Assembly (NCBI RefSeq): GCF_900589395.1 | Contig: NZ_UUIS01000090.1 | Location: 1 to 64,000 of the forward strand | From: Pseudomonas viridiflava | GTDB lineage: Bacteria > Pseudomonadota > Gammaproteobacteria > Pseudomonadales > Pseudomonadaceae | DNA: 64,000 bases | Direction: 5' to 3' | Part shown: positions 50,564-59,615 of the stretch, in pieces | Layout of the letters: the number at the start of each line of letters is the position of its first letter | Position numbering within the stretch: position 1 is the first letter of the stretch | Translations under genes and position numbers: made by a program | Notes under the pieces: generated by a model | The model's input: only the letters and a program-made list of their open reading frames with translations | Told to the model about the DNA's origin: nothing | The model's database searches: none

Positions 50564-51177
50564 ACAGCCTGCTTCCCCACGACTTGCTCTGGGGCATGAC
50601 GGTGGCCGAACTGGCGGCCGATGCGCCGGCCTGGGCCATCGAGGTGGTGCGTCAGGGCCAGCCGGTGGTGGTGCGCCGTGAAAGGCTGGCGCCGGAGCGC
50701 ATTGCCGTGGGCATTCGCGGGGCGCGCCGTGAGCAGCGTCACGCTGCCAGCCTGCCGCGTTCGGCCGTGGTACGTCAGGTACGGCCGGAGCAATTGATCG
50801 ATGCCCAAAGCCTGCGTGACATGCCGGCCTTGCGCGCCCTGCAACAGATTCGCCCGCCCATGCACGCACTGGGCCTGGCCTGGGGCGTGGCGGGCAGTGC
50901 CGGGTTCGAACTGGCCTGTGGTGTGGCCGCGTTGCATGAAGGCAGCGACCTGGACCTGATCGTGCGCACGCCGGTGTGCGTGTCCCGCGCCTGGGCCGCC
51001 GATCTGGTGGCGGCGCTGGACAGCGTGGCGTGCCGGGTCGATGTGCAGTTGCAACTGCCGCACGGGGCGCTGGCCCTGCGCGAATGGGCCGGGGCGTCGC
51101 GCCAGGTCCTGCTCAAGACCTGTGAGGGCGCGCAGTTGCTCAGCGATCCCTGGCAGCGTTTGCAGGCCTGTGCATGA
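50560..51177 (+). CDS. mdcG: Phosphoribosyl-dephospho-CoA transferase MdcG
   Basis: A 205-residue nucleotidyltransferase that attaches the prosthetic group to MdcC. The catalytic pair of aspartates lies in EGSDLDLIVR near residue 130, after GVAGSAGFELA. The ATG at 50560 overlaps the mdcE stop as ATGA; an ATG two codons earlier (50554) is the alternative. mdcH overlaps its end by 4 bases. Confidence 0.92.
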   Translation: MNSLLPHDLLWGMTVAELAADAPAWAIEVVRQGQPVVVRRERLAPERIAVGIRGARREQRHAASLPRSAVVRQVRPEQLIDAQSLRDMPALRALQQIRPPMHALGLAWGVAGSAGFELACGVAALHEGSDLDLIVRTPVCVSRAWAADLVAALDSVACRVDVQLQLPHGALALREWAGASRQVLLKTCEGAQLLSDPWQRLQACA

Positions 51178-52109
51178 GCCGCCTGTGGGTGTTCCCCGGC
51201 CAGGGCGCGCAGCAACCGGGCATGCTGCACCGCCTGGCGCAAGCGACCGTGGTGCAGGACACCGTGAACCAGGCTTGCGAGGTGCTGGGTGAAGACGTGC
51301 TGGCGCTGGACAGTGAGCAGGCCTTGCGCGGCACCCGTGCCGTGCAGCTGTGCCTGCTGATCGCAGGCGTTGGGGCGGCGCGCCTGTTGCAGAAAAACGG
51401 CTGCACCGCCGACTTTGTCGCCGGCCTGTCCATCGGCGCTTACCCGGCGGCGGTGGTGGCCGGGGCGCTGGCCTTCGACGACGCCCTGCGGCTGGTCGCC
51501 CTGCGCGGCGAGCTGATGCACAACGCCTACCCCGAAGGCTACGGCATGACCGTGATCCTGGGTCTGGAGTTGCCCGAGGTCGAGCGTTTGCTGGCCCAGG
51601 TCAACGGCCCCCAGGCACCGGTGTTCCTGGCCAATATCAACGCCGAGCGGCAACTGGTGATTGCCGGCAGCGTGGCGGCCATGCAAGAGGTCGCACGGCG
51701 GGCCAAGGCGGCGGGCGCCAGTGGCGCAAAACGCCTGGCGGTCAGCGTGCCGTCGCATTGTCCGCTGCTGGACGCCCCGGCCCGGAAACTGGCCGAGGCC
51801 TTTGCCCAGGTCGAGGTGCGCACGCCCCGTCTGCGCTACCTCAGCGGCACCTCGGCAAGGCCGATCTACCACGCCGACAAACTGCGCGACGACCTGGCCT
51901 TCAACATGTGCCGGGTCATCGACTGGCGCAGCACCGCAGAGACCGCCTTCGAGCGCGGTGTGCACCTGCAGATCGAAATGCCGCCCGGGTCGGTACTGAC
52001 CGGGTTGGGCCGCAAAACCCTGCAACACGCCACGGCGATCGCCTTTGACGGCGCCCGTCTCGACAGTCTGGTCGCCTTGTCGCGCGAGGAGGAAAGCCCC
52101 CACTCCTGA
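51174..52109 (+). CDS. mdcH: Malonate decarboxylase malonyl-CoA transacylase (epsilon subunit) MdcH
   Basis: A 311-residue FabD-like acyltransferase that primes MdcC with a malonyl group so that the cycle can begin. WVFPGQGAQQPGM is at the N-terminus; the active-site serine is in GLSIGAYPA near residue 86, where GLSIG replaces the usual GHSxG. RAKAAGASGAKRLAVSVPSH carries the conserved histidine. A 69-base gap precedes the transporter genes. Confidence 0.94.
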   Translation: MSRLWVFPGQGAQQPGMLHRLAQATVVQDTVNQACEVLGEDVLALDSEQALRGTRAVQLCLLIAGVGAARLLQKNGCTADFVAGLSIGAYPAAVVAGALAFDDALRLVALRGELMHNAYPEGYGMTVILGLELPEVERLLAQVNGPQAPVFLANINAERQLVIAGSVAAMQEVARRAKAAGASGAKRLAVSVPSHCPLLDAPARKLAEAFAQVEVRTPRLRYLSGTSARPIYHADKLRDDLAFNMCRVIDWRSTAETAFERGVHLQIEMPPGSVLTGLGRKTLQHATAIAFDGARLDSLVALSREEESPHS

Positions 52110-52178
52110 ACACCGAGTGCAGCTGCTACGAAGGACAAAAACAACAACTTCAGCAATGCAAACAAAGGAATAACAACA

Positions 52179-52580
52179 ATGATTATCTACGGTGTGGCAT
52201 TTCTAGCATTTTGTACCCTGGCAGGCCTGTTCATCGGCGAGGTCCTGGGCCGTTTGATCGGCGTGCCGGCCAATGTCGGCGGCGTCGGCATCGCCATGAT
52301 CCTGCTGATCGGCCTGGGCAGTTACCTCAACAAGCGCGGCGTACTGGCCGGCAAGTCCGAGCAGGGCGTCGAGTTCTGGAGCGCGATCTACATCCCTATC
52401 GTGGTGGCGATGGCGGCGCAGCAGAACGTGTTCGGCGCGCTCAAGGGCGGCCCGATGGCGATCCTGGCCGGCACGCTGGCGGTGGCGGTGGCCTTCGCAA
52501 TGGTGCCAGTGCTGACCCGGATGGGCGGCGGCGCCAGCGTCGAGCCTGAAGTGGTTGCCCCCAGCAAGACGGCGGGGTAA
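52179..52580 (+). CDS. mdcL: Malonate transporter subunit MadL/MdcL
   Basis: A 133-residue membrane protein with four membrane segments, the small subunit of the MadLM sodium-dependent malonate carrier. The phrase IGVPANVGGVGIAMILLIGL lies near residues 27-46. It starts after an AAAGGAA site and precedes mdcM by 5 bases. Confidence 0.93.
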   Translation: MIIYGVAFLAFCTLAGLFIGEVLGRLIGVPANVGGVGIAMILLIGLGSYLNKRGVLAGKSEQGVEFWSAIYIPIVVAMAAQQNVFGALKGGPMAILAGTLAVAVAFAMVPVLTRMGGGASVEPEVVAPSKTAG

Positions 52581-52585
52581 GCGCC

Positions 52586-53350
52586 ATGTACGAATCAATC
52601 ATCAAAGTCGTCGGCGGTTATGGCCTGGTCGCCGGCTTCGCCGTGATCGGCATCACCATGTGGGTGTCCTACTGGATGTCCAACACCTTCACCAAGGGTC
52701 GCCTGCACGGCTCGGCCATTGCCATCCTGCTGGGCCTGGCCCTGGCCTATGTCGGCGGCGCCGTGACCGGCGGCCAGAAAGGCGTGGTCGACCTGCCGCT
52801 GCTGTCCGGCATCGGCCTGCTCGGTGGCGCCATGCTGCGTGACTTTGCCATTGTGGCCACCGCCTTCGGGGTCAATGTCAACGAACTCAAGCGCGCCGGC
52901 TATGTGGGCGTGTTCTCGCTGTTTGTCGGCATCGGCACTTCGTTCGTGGCCGGTGTCGGCGTGGCCCTGGCTTTTGGCTACACCGATGCGGTCAGCCTGA
53001 CCACCATCGGTGCCGGCGCGGTGACCTATATCGTCGGCCCGGTCACCGGTGCGGCAATTGGTGCCAGCTCCGAAGTCATGGCCCTGTCGATTGCCGCCGG
53101 CCTGATCAAGGCCATCCTGGTGATGGTCGCCACACCGTTCATTGCCCCGTTCATCGGCCTGAACAACCCGCGCAGCGCCGTGATCTTCGGCGGCCTGATG
53201 GGCACCTCCAGCGGCGTGGCCGGCGGCCTTGCTGCCACCGATCCGAAGCTGGTGCCCTACGGTTGCCTGACGGCGGCGTTCTACACCGCGCTGGGCTGCC
53301 TGCTCGGGCCTTCGTTGTTGTATGTGGCGATGCGGGCGATTTTCGGGTAG
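52586..53350 (+). CDS. mdcM: Malonate transporter subunit MadM/MdcM
   Basis: A 254-residue membrane protein with seven or so segments, the large subunit of the MadLM malonate carrier. Glycine-rich transport segments such as AYVGGAVTGGQKGVVDLP and VIFGGLMGTSSGVAGGLA are visible. It is the last gene of the mdc operon; a REPIN lies between it and the convergent mdcR. Confidence 0.94.
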   Translation: MYESIIKVVGGYGLVAGFAVIGITMWVSYWMSNTFTKGRLHGSAIAILLGLALAYVGGAVTGGQKGVVDLPLLSGIGLLGGAMLRDFAIVATAFGVNVNELKRAGYVGVFSLFVGIGTSFVAGVGVALAFGYTDAVSLTTIGAGAVTYIVGPVTGAAIGASSEVMALSIAAGLIKAILVMVATPFIAPFIGLNNPRSAVIFGGLMGTSSGVAGGLAATDPKLVPYGCLTAAFYTALGCLLGPSLLYVAMRAIFG

Positions 53351-53400
53351 GTCGTAGGCGATCATCTACCGCCTTGGAGCGTCGCAAGCATAGGGCTGGC

Positions 53401-53551
53401 GTAGGAGCGCGCTTGCCCGCGACCGAGTGCGTTAGCGCTCGTAAAATTGTGGCGTTTCATAGATCCCGGATGGGTTAATAGTCATGCGTTTGTGGCGTTT
53501 CCGAGATTTTGCGAGCGCTGCGCACTCGGTCGCGGGCAAGCGCGCTCCTAC
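53401..53551. repeat. REPIN copy 5 (151 bp)
   Basis: Both arms are intact (GTAGGAGCGCGCTTGCCCGC and its inverse). It sits between the convergent ends of mdcM and mdcR, 23 bases from the mdcR stop. Confidence 0.88.
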
Positions 53552-53574
53552 AGACCGTGTATCCCATTCAGGCG

Positions 53575-54492
53575 TCAGGGCGCCGTACGGCTGGCGTACA
53601 TCCGGCACTCGGCCACCAGTGCCAGCAGGTTCGGGTCGCGCTCCCGAGACTTGAGGAAGACCACGCCGATGGCCTGCTGCATGCGGTAACGCGCCTGCAG
53701 CGGGATCAACTTGACGCGGTTTTCATACACCGCGGCAATGCGCCCCGGCAGCAGGGCGTATCCCACCCCGGAACTGACCATGCTCAGCAAGGTGAAGATG
53801 TCATTGACCTGCATCGCCACCTTGGGCTCGAAGCCCGCTTGCTGGAACACCCGGATGCCGTCGCGGTGGGTGGCGAAGCCTTGGGTCAGGGTGATGAAGG
53901 TTTCTTCACGCAGGTCACTCAGGTCGACCTCGGGGTGCCGGGCAAACGGCGAGTCGACCGGCACGGCCAGGAAGATGTCATCGGAAAACAGCGGCAGATG
54001 ATCGCAGTCCGGGTCGTGGACGTTCTCGTCCAGCGACACCAGCATCGCGTCCACTTCCATGTTCTTGAGTTTGTACAACAGGTCCATGTTCGAGCCCAGG
54101 ATCAGGTCGATGTTCAGCTCGCTGCGGCGCAGTTTCAGGCCCATGATCAACTGCGGCACGGTGCGCACGGTCAGCGAGTACAAGGCGCCGAGCCGGAAGC
54201 GCGCGGCCGAGAACCCGGCGGCCTGGCGGGTGTGCTCGACGGCGGCCAGCACGTCCTGGATCAGCTTTTGTGCGCGCTCTTCCAGCACATAGGCGCTTTC
54301 CAGCGGCGTCAGGTTGCGGCCCTCATGCTTGAACAGCGGGCAGCGCAGGGCACTTTCCAGTGAGTGGATGGCGCGGTGCACGCTGACATTGCTGGTCTGC
54401 AGCTCGGCGGCGGCGCGGCTCAGGTTGCCGGTGCGCATGAACGCCAGGAATGTTTCGAGCTTCTTGAGGGTCAATTCATCGTCGATCTGCAT
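53575..54492 (-). CDS. mdcR: LysR-type regulator of malonate genes MdcR
   Basis: A 305-residue LysR regulator. The N-terminal helix-turn-helix spans about residues 10-68 (LETFLAFMRTGNLSRAAAEL, NVSVHRAIHSLESAL), followed by an effector-binding domain. It lies convergent to mdcABCDEGHLM, matching MdcR of other malonate clusters. The likely target is the palindrome at 45968-45988. Confidence 0.9.
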   Translation of the reverse strand: MQIDDELTLKKLETFLAFMRTGNLSRAAAELQTSNVSVHRAIHSLESALRCPLFKHEGRNLTPLESAYVLEERAQKLIQDVLAAVEHTRQAAGFSAARFRLGALYSLTVRTVPQLIMGLKLRRSELNIDLILGSNMDLLYKLKNMEVDAMLVSLDENVHDPDCDHLPLFSDDIFLAVPVDSPFARHPEVDLSDLREETFITLTQGFATHRDGIRVFQQAGFEPKVAMQVNDIFTLLSMVSSGVGYALLPGRIAAVYENRVKLIPLQARYRMQQAIGVVFLKSRERDPNLLALVAECRMYASRTAP

Positions 54493-54587
54493 GGCGGGCG
54501 CTGGTGATGGGCGTGCCCTCGATTGTGCCCAAGTCGCCGGCAGATGGCTGGCTTAAATCCACCGGTTATTAAGAGGTGTCACGCAAA

Positions 54588-54602
54588 ACCGTTTATAACG
54601 GT
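54588..54602. promoter_or_regulatory. Small palindrome in the mdcR / hemolysin III gap
   Basis: Perfect 6-bp arms ACCGTT / AACGGT with a 3-base spacer, 33 bases before the hemolysin III family start. It could be an operator; nothing identifies the protein. Confidence 0.35.
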
Positions 54603-54634
54603 GCAACCTTCGGTCACAAAAGGGCAAGCAACCG

Positions 54635-55249
54635 ATGTACTACGGAGAAAAATTCAACGCCTGGTCGCACCTGGTCGGTACCGTGCTGGCGACGATCGGT
54701 GCCGTCTGGCTGCTGGTGCTGGCCAGCGTGCAGCACGATATCTGGAAGATTGTCAGCATCGCGGTGTACGGCGTGTGCCTGGTGGCGCTGTACAGCGCCT
54801 CGACCGTTTACCACAGTGTGCAGGGGCGGGCGAAGACGATCATGCGCAAGGTCGATCACTTTTCGATCTACCTGATGATCGCCGGCAGCTACACCCCGTT
54901 TTGCCTGGTGTCGCTGCGCGGACCCTGGGGCTGGAGCCTGTTCGGGGTGGTCTGGGCGCTGGCGCTGATCGGCATTTTGCAAGAGATCAAGCCGCGCTCC
55001 GAGGCGCGGGTGCTGTCGGTGGTGATCTACGCGGTGATGGGCTGGATCGTGCTGGTGGCAGTCAAGCCGCTGCTGGCCACGCTGGGCCCGGCAGGCTTTG
55101 CCTGGCTGGCCGGCGGCGGAGTGATGTACACCGTCGGCATCATCTTTTTTGCCTTTGACCATATCCGCCACTGGCACGGCATCTGGCACCTGTTCGTGAT
55201 CGCCGGCAGCCTGATGCACTTTGTGGCGATCTGCGGGTATGTGGTGTAG
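54635..55249 (+). CDS. Hemolysin III / PAQR family membrane protein
   Basis: A 204-residue protein with seven predicted membrane segments, of the hemolysin III (YqfA, PAQR-like) family. The start YYGEKFNAWSHLVG and the conserved STVYHS near residue 55, with KVDHFSIYLMIAGSYTPF after it, are typical; RHWHGIWHLFVIAGSLMHF closes the fold with the metal-binding histidines. Despite the name, toxic activity is not expected; lipid homeostasis roles are proposed for relatives. Confidence 0.9.
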   Translation: MYYGEKFNAWSHLVGTVLATIGAVWLLVLASVQHDIWKIVSIAVYGVCLVALYSASTVYHSVQGRAKTIMRKVDHFSIYLMIAGSYTPFCLVSLRGPWGWSLFGVVWALALIGILQEIKPRSEARVLSVVIYAVMGWIVLVAVKPLLATLGPAGFAWLAGGGVMYTVGIIFFAFDHIRHWHGIWHLFVIAGSLMHFVAICGYVV

Positions 55250-55263
55250 GAACAAGGCTGTGC

Positions 55264-55410
55264 GTATGCGTTGTCCATACCGGCCTCATCGTCGGATCGC
55301 CGCCCGGGGCAGAGCCCCCTCCCACAAGGTTGATGAGCATCCCGGATCTCGTGCCTGGCACCAGGCTGTGGGAGGCGGCTTGCCGGCGATGGCTATGCGT
55401 CAGGCGCAGC
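55264..55410. repeat. REP cluster after the hemolysin III gene
   Basis: A half-REP ending GCCCCCTCCCAC near 55320 and, from 55341, a segment like the 181-bp tandem unit at 45605 (TGCCTGGCACCAGGCTGTGG, then GAGGCGGCTTGCCGGCGATG). The right half of the unit is missing. Confidence 0.7.
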
Positions 55411-55443
55411 AGATGTATCGAATCACCGCTTTGGACATCGCGG

Positions 55444-56163
55444 TCAGAAATCGCCCCACAGTTGCTGTGCCACGCTCAGGGCCACCACCGGGGCGGTTTC
55501 GGTGCGCAGGACGCGCGGGCCGAGGCGGGCGGCATGGTAGCCGCAGGCTTTGGCCTGCTCGACTTCCTGGTCGCTGAGCCCGCCTTCGGGGCCGATCAGG
55601 AAGGCCAGCGTGGTGGGCGCCGGGTGGCTGCTCAGCGGCTCGGCGACCGGGTGCAGCACCAGTTTCAGGTCGGCCTGAGTCTGCTTGAGCCAGTCGGCCA
55701 AGGGCTGCGGCGGGTGAATCACCGGCACCACAGAGCGGCCGCATTGCTCGCAGGCGCTGATGGCGATCTGTTGCCAGTGGTCCTGGCGCTTTTGCGCACG
55801 CTCGTCTTTCAGGCGCACTTCACAGCGTTCGCTGACGATGGGGGTGATCTCGGCCACGCCCAGCTCAGTGGCCTTCTGGATCGCCCAGTCCATGCGCTCG
55901 CCGCGCGACAGGCCCTGGCCCAGGTGGATGCGCAGGGTTGATTCGGGCTGGCCGGCAAACGGCTCGTCGAGCTGCACGCGCACCTGTTTCTTGCCCACTT
56001 CCAGCAAGGTGCCACGGTATTCGTGGCCGGAGCCATCGAACACTTGCAGGGCCTGGCCCTTGGTCATGCGCAGCACCCGGGCGATGTAGTGCGCCTGGGC
56101 CTCGGGCAAGGTGTGTTCGCCCAGGCTCAGCGGGGCGTCGATGAAGAAGCGGGACAGTCTCAT
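55444..56163 (-). CDS. rsmE: 16S rRNA (uracil-1498-N3)-methyltransferase RsmE
   Basis: A 239-residue SPOUT methyltransferase. MRLSRFFIDAPL starts the PUA-like domain; the knot domain has ISACEQCGRSVVPVI near residue 140 and the SAM knot FLIGPEGGLSDQEV near 195. LGPRVLRTETAPVVAL closes it. The start at 56163 follows the family N-terminus. bioA lies upstream on the same strand, 104 bases away. Confidence 0.95.
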   Translation of the reverse strand: MRLSRFFIDAPLSLGEHTLPEAQAHYIARVLRMTKGQALQVFDGSGHEYRGTLLEVGKKQVRVQLDEPFAGQPESTLRIHLGQGLSRGERMDWAIQKATELGVAEITPIVSERCEVRLKDERAQKRQDHWQQIAISACEQCGRSVVPVIHPPQPLADWLKQTQADLKLVLHPVAEPLSSHPAPTTLAFLIGPEGGLSDQEVEQAKACGYHAARLGPRVLRTETAPVVALSVAQQLWGDF

Positions 56164-56204
56164 GCAGGGGTCTCTGGTCAAAAATCCTGGGTTATAGGGC
56201 CGGT

Positions 56205-56247
56205 CGGGCGGCGGTGCAGCCGTCGCCGGCAAGCCGCCTCCCCCATT
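56205..56247. repeat. Single REP element
   Basis: GTCGCCGGCAAGCCGCCTCC, a lone half of the GTGGGAGGCGGCTTGCCGGC type between rsmE and bioA. Confidence 0.55.
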
Positions 56248-56267
56248 GGGGTTCGTGTCTGACGGGT

Positions 56268-57674
56268 TTAGCCCGGATCGCGAAAGTCGGGGTGGAAGCC
56301 TTCGCGCACCGGCACGCTGATGCTTTCACGGGTGGCAATGTCGATGCCCTCGCTGGCCACCTCGGCCAGAAAGTCGATCTGCTCTTCGGTGATCACGTAC
56401 GGCGGCAGCAGGTACACCACGTTGCCCAGCGGGCGCAGCAGGGCGCCACGTTCCAGGGCGTGCTGGAAGACCTTCAGGCCGCGGCGTTCCTGCCAGGGGT
56501 AGGGCGTCTTGCTGGCCTTGTCCTGGACCATCTCGATGGCCAGCGCCATGCCGGTCTGGCGCACTTCGGCCACGTTGGGGTGGTCGGCCAGGTGCGCGGT
56601 GCGGGTGGCCATGCGCCGGGCCAGGGCCTTGTTGGCCTCGATGACGTTGTCCTGCTCGAAGATGTCCAGGGTCGCCAGGGCGGCGGCACAGGCCAGCGGA
56701 TTGCCGGTGTAGCTGTGCGAATGCAGAAAGGCGCGCAGGGTCGGGTAGTCGTCGTAGAAGGCGCCGTACACCTCGTCGGTGGTCAGGCAGGCCGCCAGCG
56801 GCAGGTAGCCACCGGTCAGGGCCTTGGACAGGCACAGGAAATCCGGGCGGATGCCGGCCTGTTCGCAGGCGAACATCGTGCCGGTGCGGCCAAAGCCCAC
56901 GGCGATCTCGTCATGGATCAGGTGCACGCCGTAGCGGTCGCAGGCCTCGCGCAGCAATTTGAGGTACACCGGGTGGTACATGCGCATGCCGCCGGCGCCC
57001 TGGATCAGCGGCTCGACGATCACCGCCGCCACACTCGCATGATGCTCGGCCAGGGTCTGCTCCATCGCCTGGAACATCGTGCGCGAGTGGTCTTCCCAGC
57101 TCACCCCGTCCGGACGGTGGAAGCAGTCGGGGCTGGGCACCTTGAGGGTGTCCATCAGCAGCGGCTTGTAGGTTTCGGTGAACAGCGGCACATCGCCCAC
57201 CGACATCGCCGCCATGGTCTCGCCGTGGTAGCTGTTGGTCAGGGTGACGAAGCGTTGCTTGCCCGGCTGGCCGCGATTGAGCCAGTAGTGAAAGCTCATC
57301 TTCAGCGCCACCTCGATGCACGACGAACCGTTGTCGGCATAGAAACAGCGGGTCAGGCCCTCGGGTGTGAGCTTGACCAGGCGTTCGGACAACTCGATCA
57401 CCGGCTGGTGGCTGAAGCCGGCGAGGATCACATGTTCAAGCTGGTCGACCTGGTCCTTGATGCGCTGGTTGATGCGTGGGTTGGCGTGGCCGAAGACATT
57501 GACCCACCAGGAACTCACCGCGTCCAGGTAGCGCTTGCCTTCGAAGTCTTCCAGCCACACGCCTTCACCCCGGCGGATGGGAATCAGCGGCAGGTGTTCG
57601 TGATCTTTCATCTGGGTGCAGGGGTGCCACAGCACCGCCAGGTCGCGCTGCATCCATTGATCGTTCAGGCCCAT
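56268..57674 (-). CDS. bioA: Adenosylmethionine-8-amino-7-oxononanoate aminotransferase BioA
   Basis: PLP aminotransferase of 468 residues that makes 7,8-diaminopelargonate in biotin synthesis, with SAM as amino donor. WHPCTQMKDHE is the N-terminal family signature, SYHGETMAAMSVG and HDEIAVGFGRTG precede the PLP lysine in LCLSKALTGGYLPLA near residue 275. The ATG at 57674 has GGAG upstream and is preferred to a TTG two codons earlier. Other bio genes are not in the window. Confidence 0.95.
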   Translation of the reverse strand: MGLNDQWMQRDLAVLWHPCTQMKDHEHLPLIPIRRGEGVWLEDFEGKRYLDAVSSWWVNVFGHANPRINQRIKDQVDQLEHVILAGFSHQPVIELSERLVKLTPEGLTRCFYADNGSSCIEVALKMSFHYWLNRGQPGKQRFVTLTNSYHGETMAAMSVGDVPLFTETYKPLLMDTLKVPSPDCFHRPDGVSWEDHSRTMFQAMEQTLAEHHASVAAVIVEPLIQGAGGMRMYHPVYLKLLREACDRYGVHLIHDEIAVGFGRTGTMFACEQAGIRPDFLCLSKALTGGYLPLAACLTTDEVYGAFYDDYPTLRAFLHSHSYTGNPLACAAALATLDIFEQDNVIEANKALARRMATRTAHLADHPNVAEVRQTGMALAIEMVQDKASKTPYPWQERRGLKVFQHALERGALLRPLGNVVYLLPPYVITEEQIDFLAEVASEGIDIATRESISVPVREGFHPDFRDPG

Positions 57675-57885
57675 GGGCAATCTCCGTCAAGCGACTCGCT
57701 GGGTGCGAGGGCAAACAATCGCGCCAGCCTAGTGAATGCTGGCCCACGGGACAACCTTTGCTGGCAGCGACAGCCAATCAAGCGTCACTGGCGGCCTTTT
57801 GATGGCTGACGTATGCTGCGCCGCTCTTCGCGTTATTCCAGCTTTTTTGCTGACATTTCCTACATTTTTGATCGGAGTTTGCGCA

Positions 57886-59592
57886 ATGCGTTCGGCCTGG
57901 CTGCGTGCCTGTGTGGTGGTGGTAATAGGATTGGTCAGCGTCAATACGCTCGCCGATGACAAGCCGCGCACGGCCATTGTGGTCGGCGGCGGGCTGGCGG
58001 GGTTGACCGCCGCTTATGAACTGCAGGCCAAGGGCTGGCAGGTGACGGTGCTCGAAGCCCGTGGCAGCACCGGCGGACGCTCGGGGCTGGCCGGCAGCGA
58101 GTGGATCGGCAACAGCAAGGCCCAGCCGCTGCTCAACCAGTACCTGGAACGCTTCAAGCTGACCAGCGTGGCGGCACCGGAATACGTGCGCACCCCCAGC
58201 TACCTGATCGATGGCGAGTACTTCACGGTCGCCGACCTGGCGATAAAACAACCGGCCACGGCCGAAGCGCTCAAGCGTTACGACGCCACGCTGGACAACC
58301 TGGCGCGCTCGATCGACGACCCTGAAAACCCGGCGGCCAACAGCACGCTGTTTGCCCTGGACCAGATCAACGTGTCCAACTGGCTGGACCGCCAGAACCT
58401 GCCACCGGTGGCCCGGCAACTGGTCAACCAGCAGATCCGCACCCGCTACGACGAGCCTTCGCGCCTGTCGTTGCTGTATTTCGCCCAGCAGACCCGGGTC
58501 TACCGGGGTGTCGATGAGCGCGACCGCCGTGCCGCGCGCCTGCCTGGCGGCAGTGGAGTGCTGGTCGAGGCGCTGAACAAACAGCTCAAGTCGGTCAAGA
58601 CCCAGTCGCCGGTGTCGGCAATCATCCAGGACAAGGACAGCGTTACCGTCAAGGTCGGTGCGGTGGGCTACAGCGCCGACTACGTGGTGCTGGCCGTGCC
58701 GCTGCGGGCACTGGGCAAGATCCAGATCACCCCGGCCCTGGACGGCAGGCACCAGGCGGCGCTCAAGGGCACCAACTACGGTTGGCGCGACCAGATCATG
58801 CTCAAGTTCAAGACCCCGGTGTGGGACAGCAAGGCGCGCCTGTCGGGCGAGATTTTCAGCAACACCGGCCTGGGCATGCTGTGGATCGAGCCGGCGCTCA
58901 AGGGCGGCGCCAATGTGGTGATCAACCTGTCGGGCGACAACGCGCGGATCATGCAGAGCTTTGGCGACAAGCAATTGGTCGATCAGGTGCTGATTCGTCT
59001 GCACACGCTGTACCCGCAGGCACGCGGTGCCTACACCGGCTATGAAATCCGCCGCTACAGCGTCGACCCTGGTACTGGCGGTTCGTACCTGGCCTATGGC
59101 CCGGGGCAGATCAGCAAGTTCTGGCGCCTGTGGGAAAAGCCGGTGCAGCGCATCGCCTTTGCCGGCGAGCACACCGACACCCTGTACCCCGGCACCCTGG
59201 AAGGCGCGTTGCGCAGTGGCCAGCGCGCCGCCAGCCAGGTGCAGGACCTGGCGGCGGGCAAGTCGTTCGAGCCTAAAGTCATCCCGGCCGTGCCGGCGGC
59301 AGTGCCGGTGAAAAAAGCCGAGCCCGGGTTCTTCGAGAAACTGTTCGGCCGTGCCGACGAAGCCCCGGCCGCGAAGGCCCCTGAGCCTGCGCCTTTGCCA
59401 GAGCCTGTACCGGCCGTCCCGGTGGTGGCACCGACACCGACACCTGTAGCGGCCCCGGTGGTGGTCCCGGCCAAGGTCGAGCCGGCGAAAACGCCGGTGA
59501 AGAAGGAAGCCGTCAAGAAAGAGCCCCACCACAAGGCCTCGACCCACAAGGAAAGCCCCAAGAAAGAACCGGTCAAGAAAGCCGCGCCATAG
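57886..59592 (+). CDS. Exported FAD-dependent amine oxidase-like protein with Pro/Lys-rich tail
   Basis: A 568-residue flavoprotein. A Sec-type signal peptide (MRSAWLRACVVVVIGLVSVN, ending near LAD) precedes the FAD site AIVVGGGLAGLTAAYELQ and the GG-doublet region GSTGGRSG. The C-terminal FAD motif is FAGEHTDTLYPGTLEGALRS near residue 425. After residue 475 comes GFFEKLFGRADEAP and a long Pro/Ala/Val and then Lys/Glu/His-rich tail with no fold. The start at 57886 has CGGAG upstream and gives the signal peptide; the frame is open 50 codons further. The substrate is unknown; it resembles monoamine or protoporphyrinogen oxidases in fold only. Confidence 0.85.
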   Translation: MRSAWLRACVVVVIGLVSVNTLADDKPRTAIVVGGGLAGLTAAYELQAKGWQVTVLEARGSTGGRSGLAGSEWIGNSKAQPLLNQYLERFKLTSVAAPEYVRTPSYLIDGEYFTVADLAIKQPATAEALKRYDATLDNLARSIDDPENPAANSTLFALDQINVSNWLDRQNLPPVARQLVNQQIRTRYDEPSRLSLLYFAQQTRVYRGVDERDRRAARLPGGSGVLVEALNKQLKSVKTQSPVSAIIQDKDSVTVKVGAVGYSADYVVLAVPLRALGKIQITPALDGRHQAALKGTNYGWRDQIMLKFKTPVWDSKARLSGEIFSNTGLGMLWIEPALKGGANVVINLSGDNARIMQSFGDKQLVDQVLIRLHTLYPQARGAYTGYEIRRYSVDPGTGGSYLAYGPGQISKFWRLWEKPVQRIAFAGEHTDTLYPGTLEGALRSGQRAASQVQDLAAGKSFEPKVIPAVPAAVPVKKAEPGFFEKLFGRADEAPAAKAPEPAPLPEPVPAVPVVAPTPTPVAAPVVVPAKVEPAKTPVKKEAVKKEPHHKASTHKESPKKEPVKKAAP

Positions 59593-59615
59593 AGACAGGC
59601 CAGCGCGAACCCGCT

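Noticed and set aside
54570..54580. Lone AAGAGGTGTC resembling the end of the 1991-2144 element
   Set aside because: A single short match with no partner end nearby is likely chance.
56214..57809. 531-residue plus-strand open frame opposite bioA
   Set aside because: Shadow of bioA; composition rich in His, Gln, Val and Gly, with no motif.
57778..59547. 589-residue minus-strand frame opposite the FAD protein
   Set aside because: Shadow frame; the plus-strand protein has a signal peptide, FAD motifs and a ribosome site.
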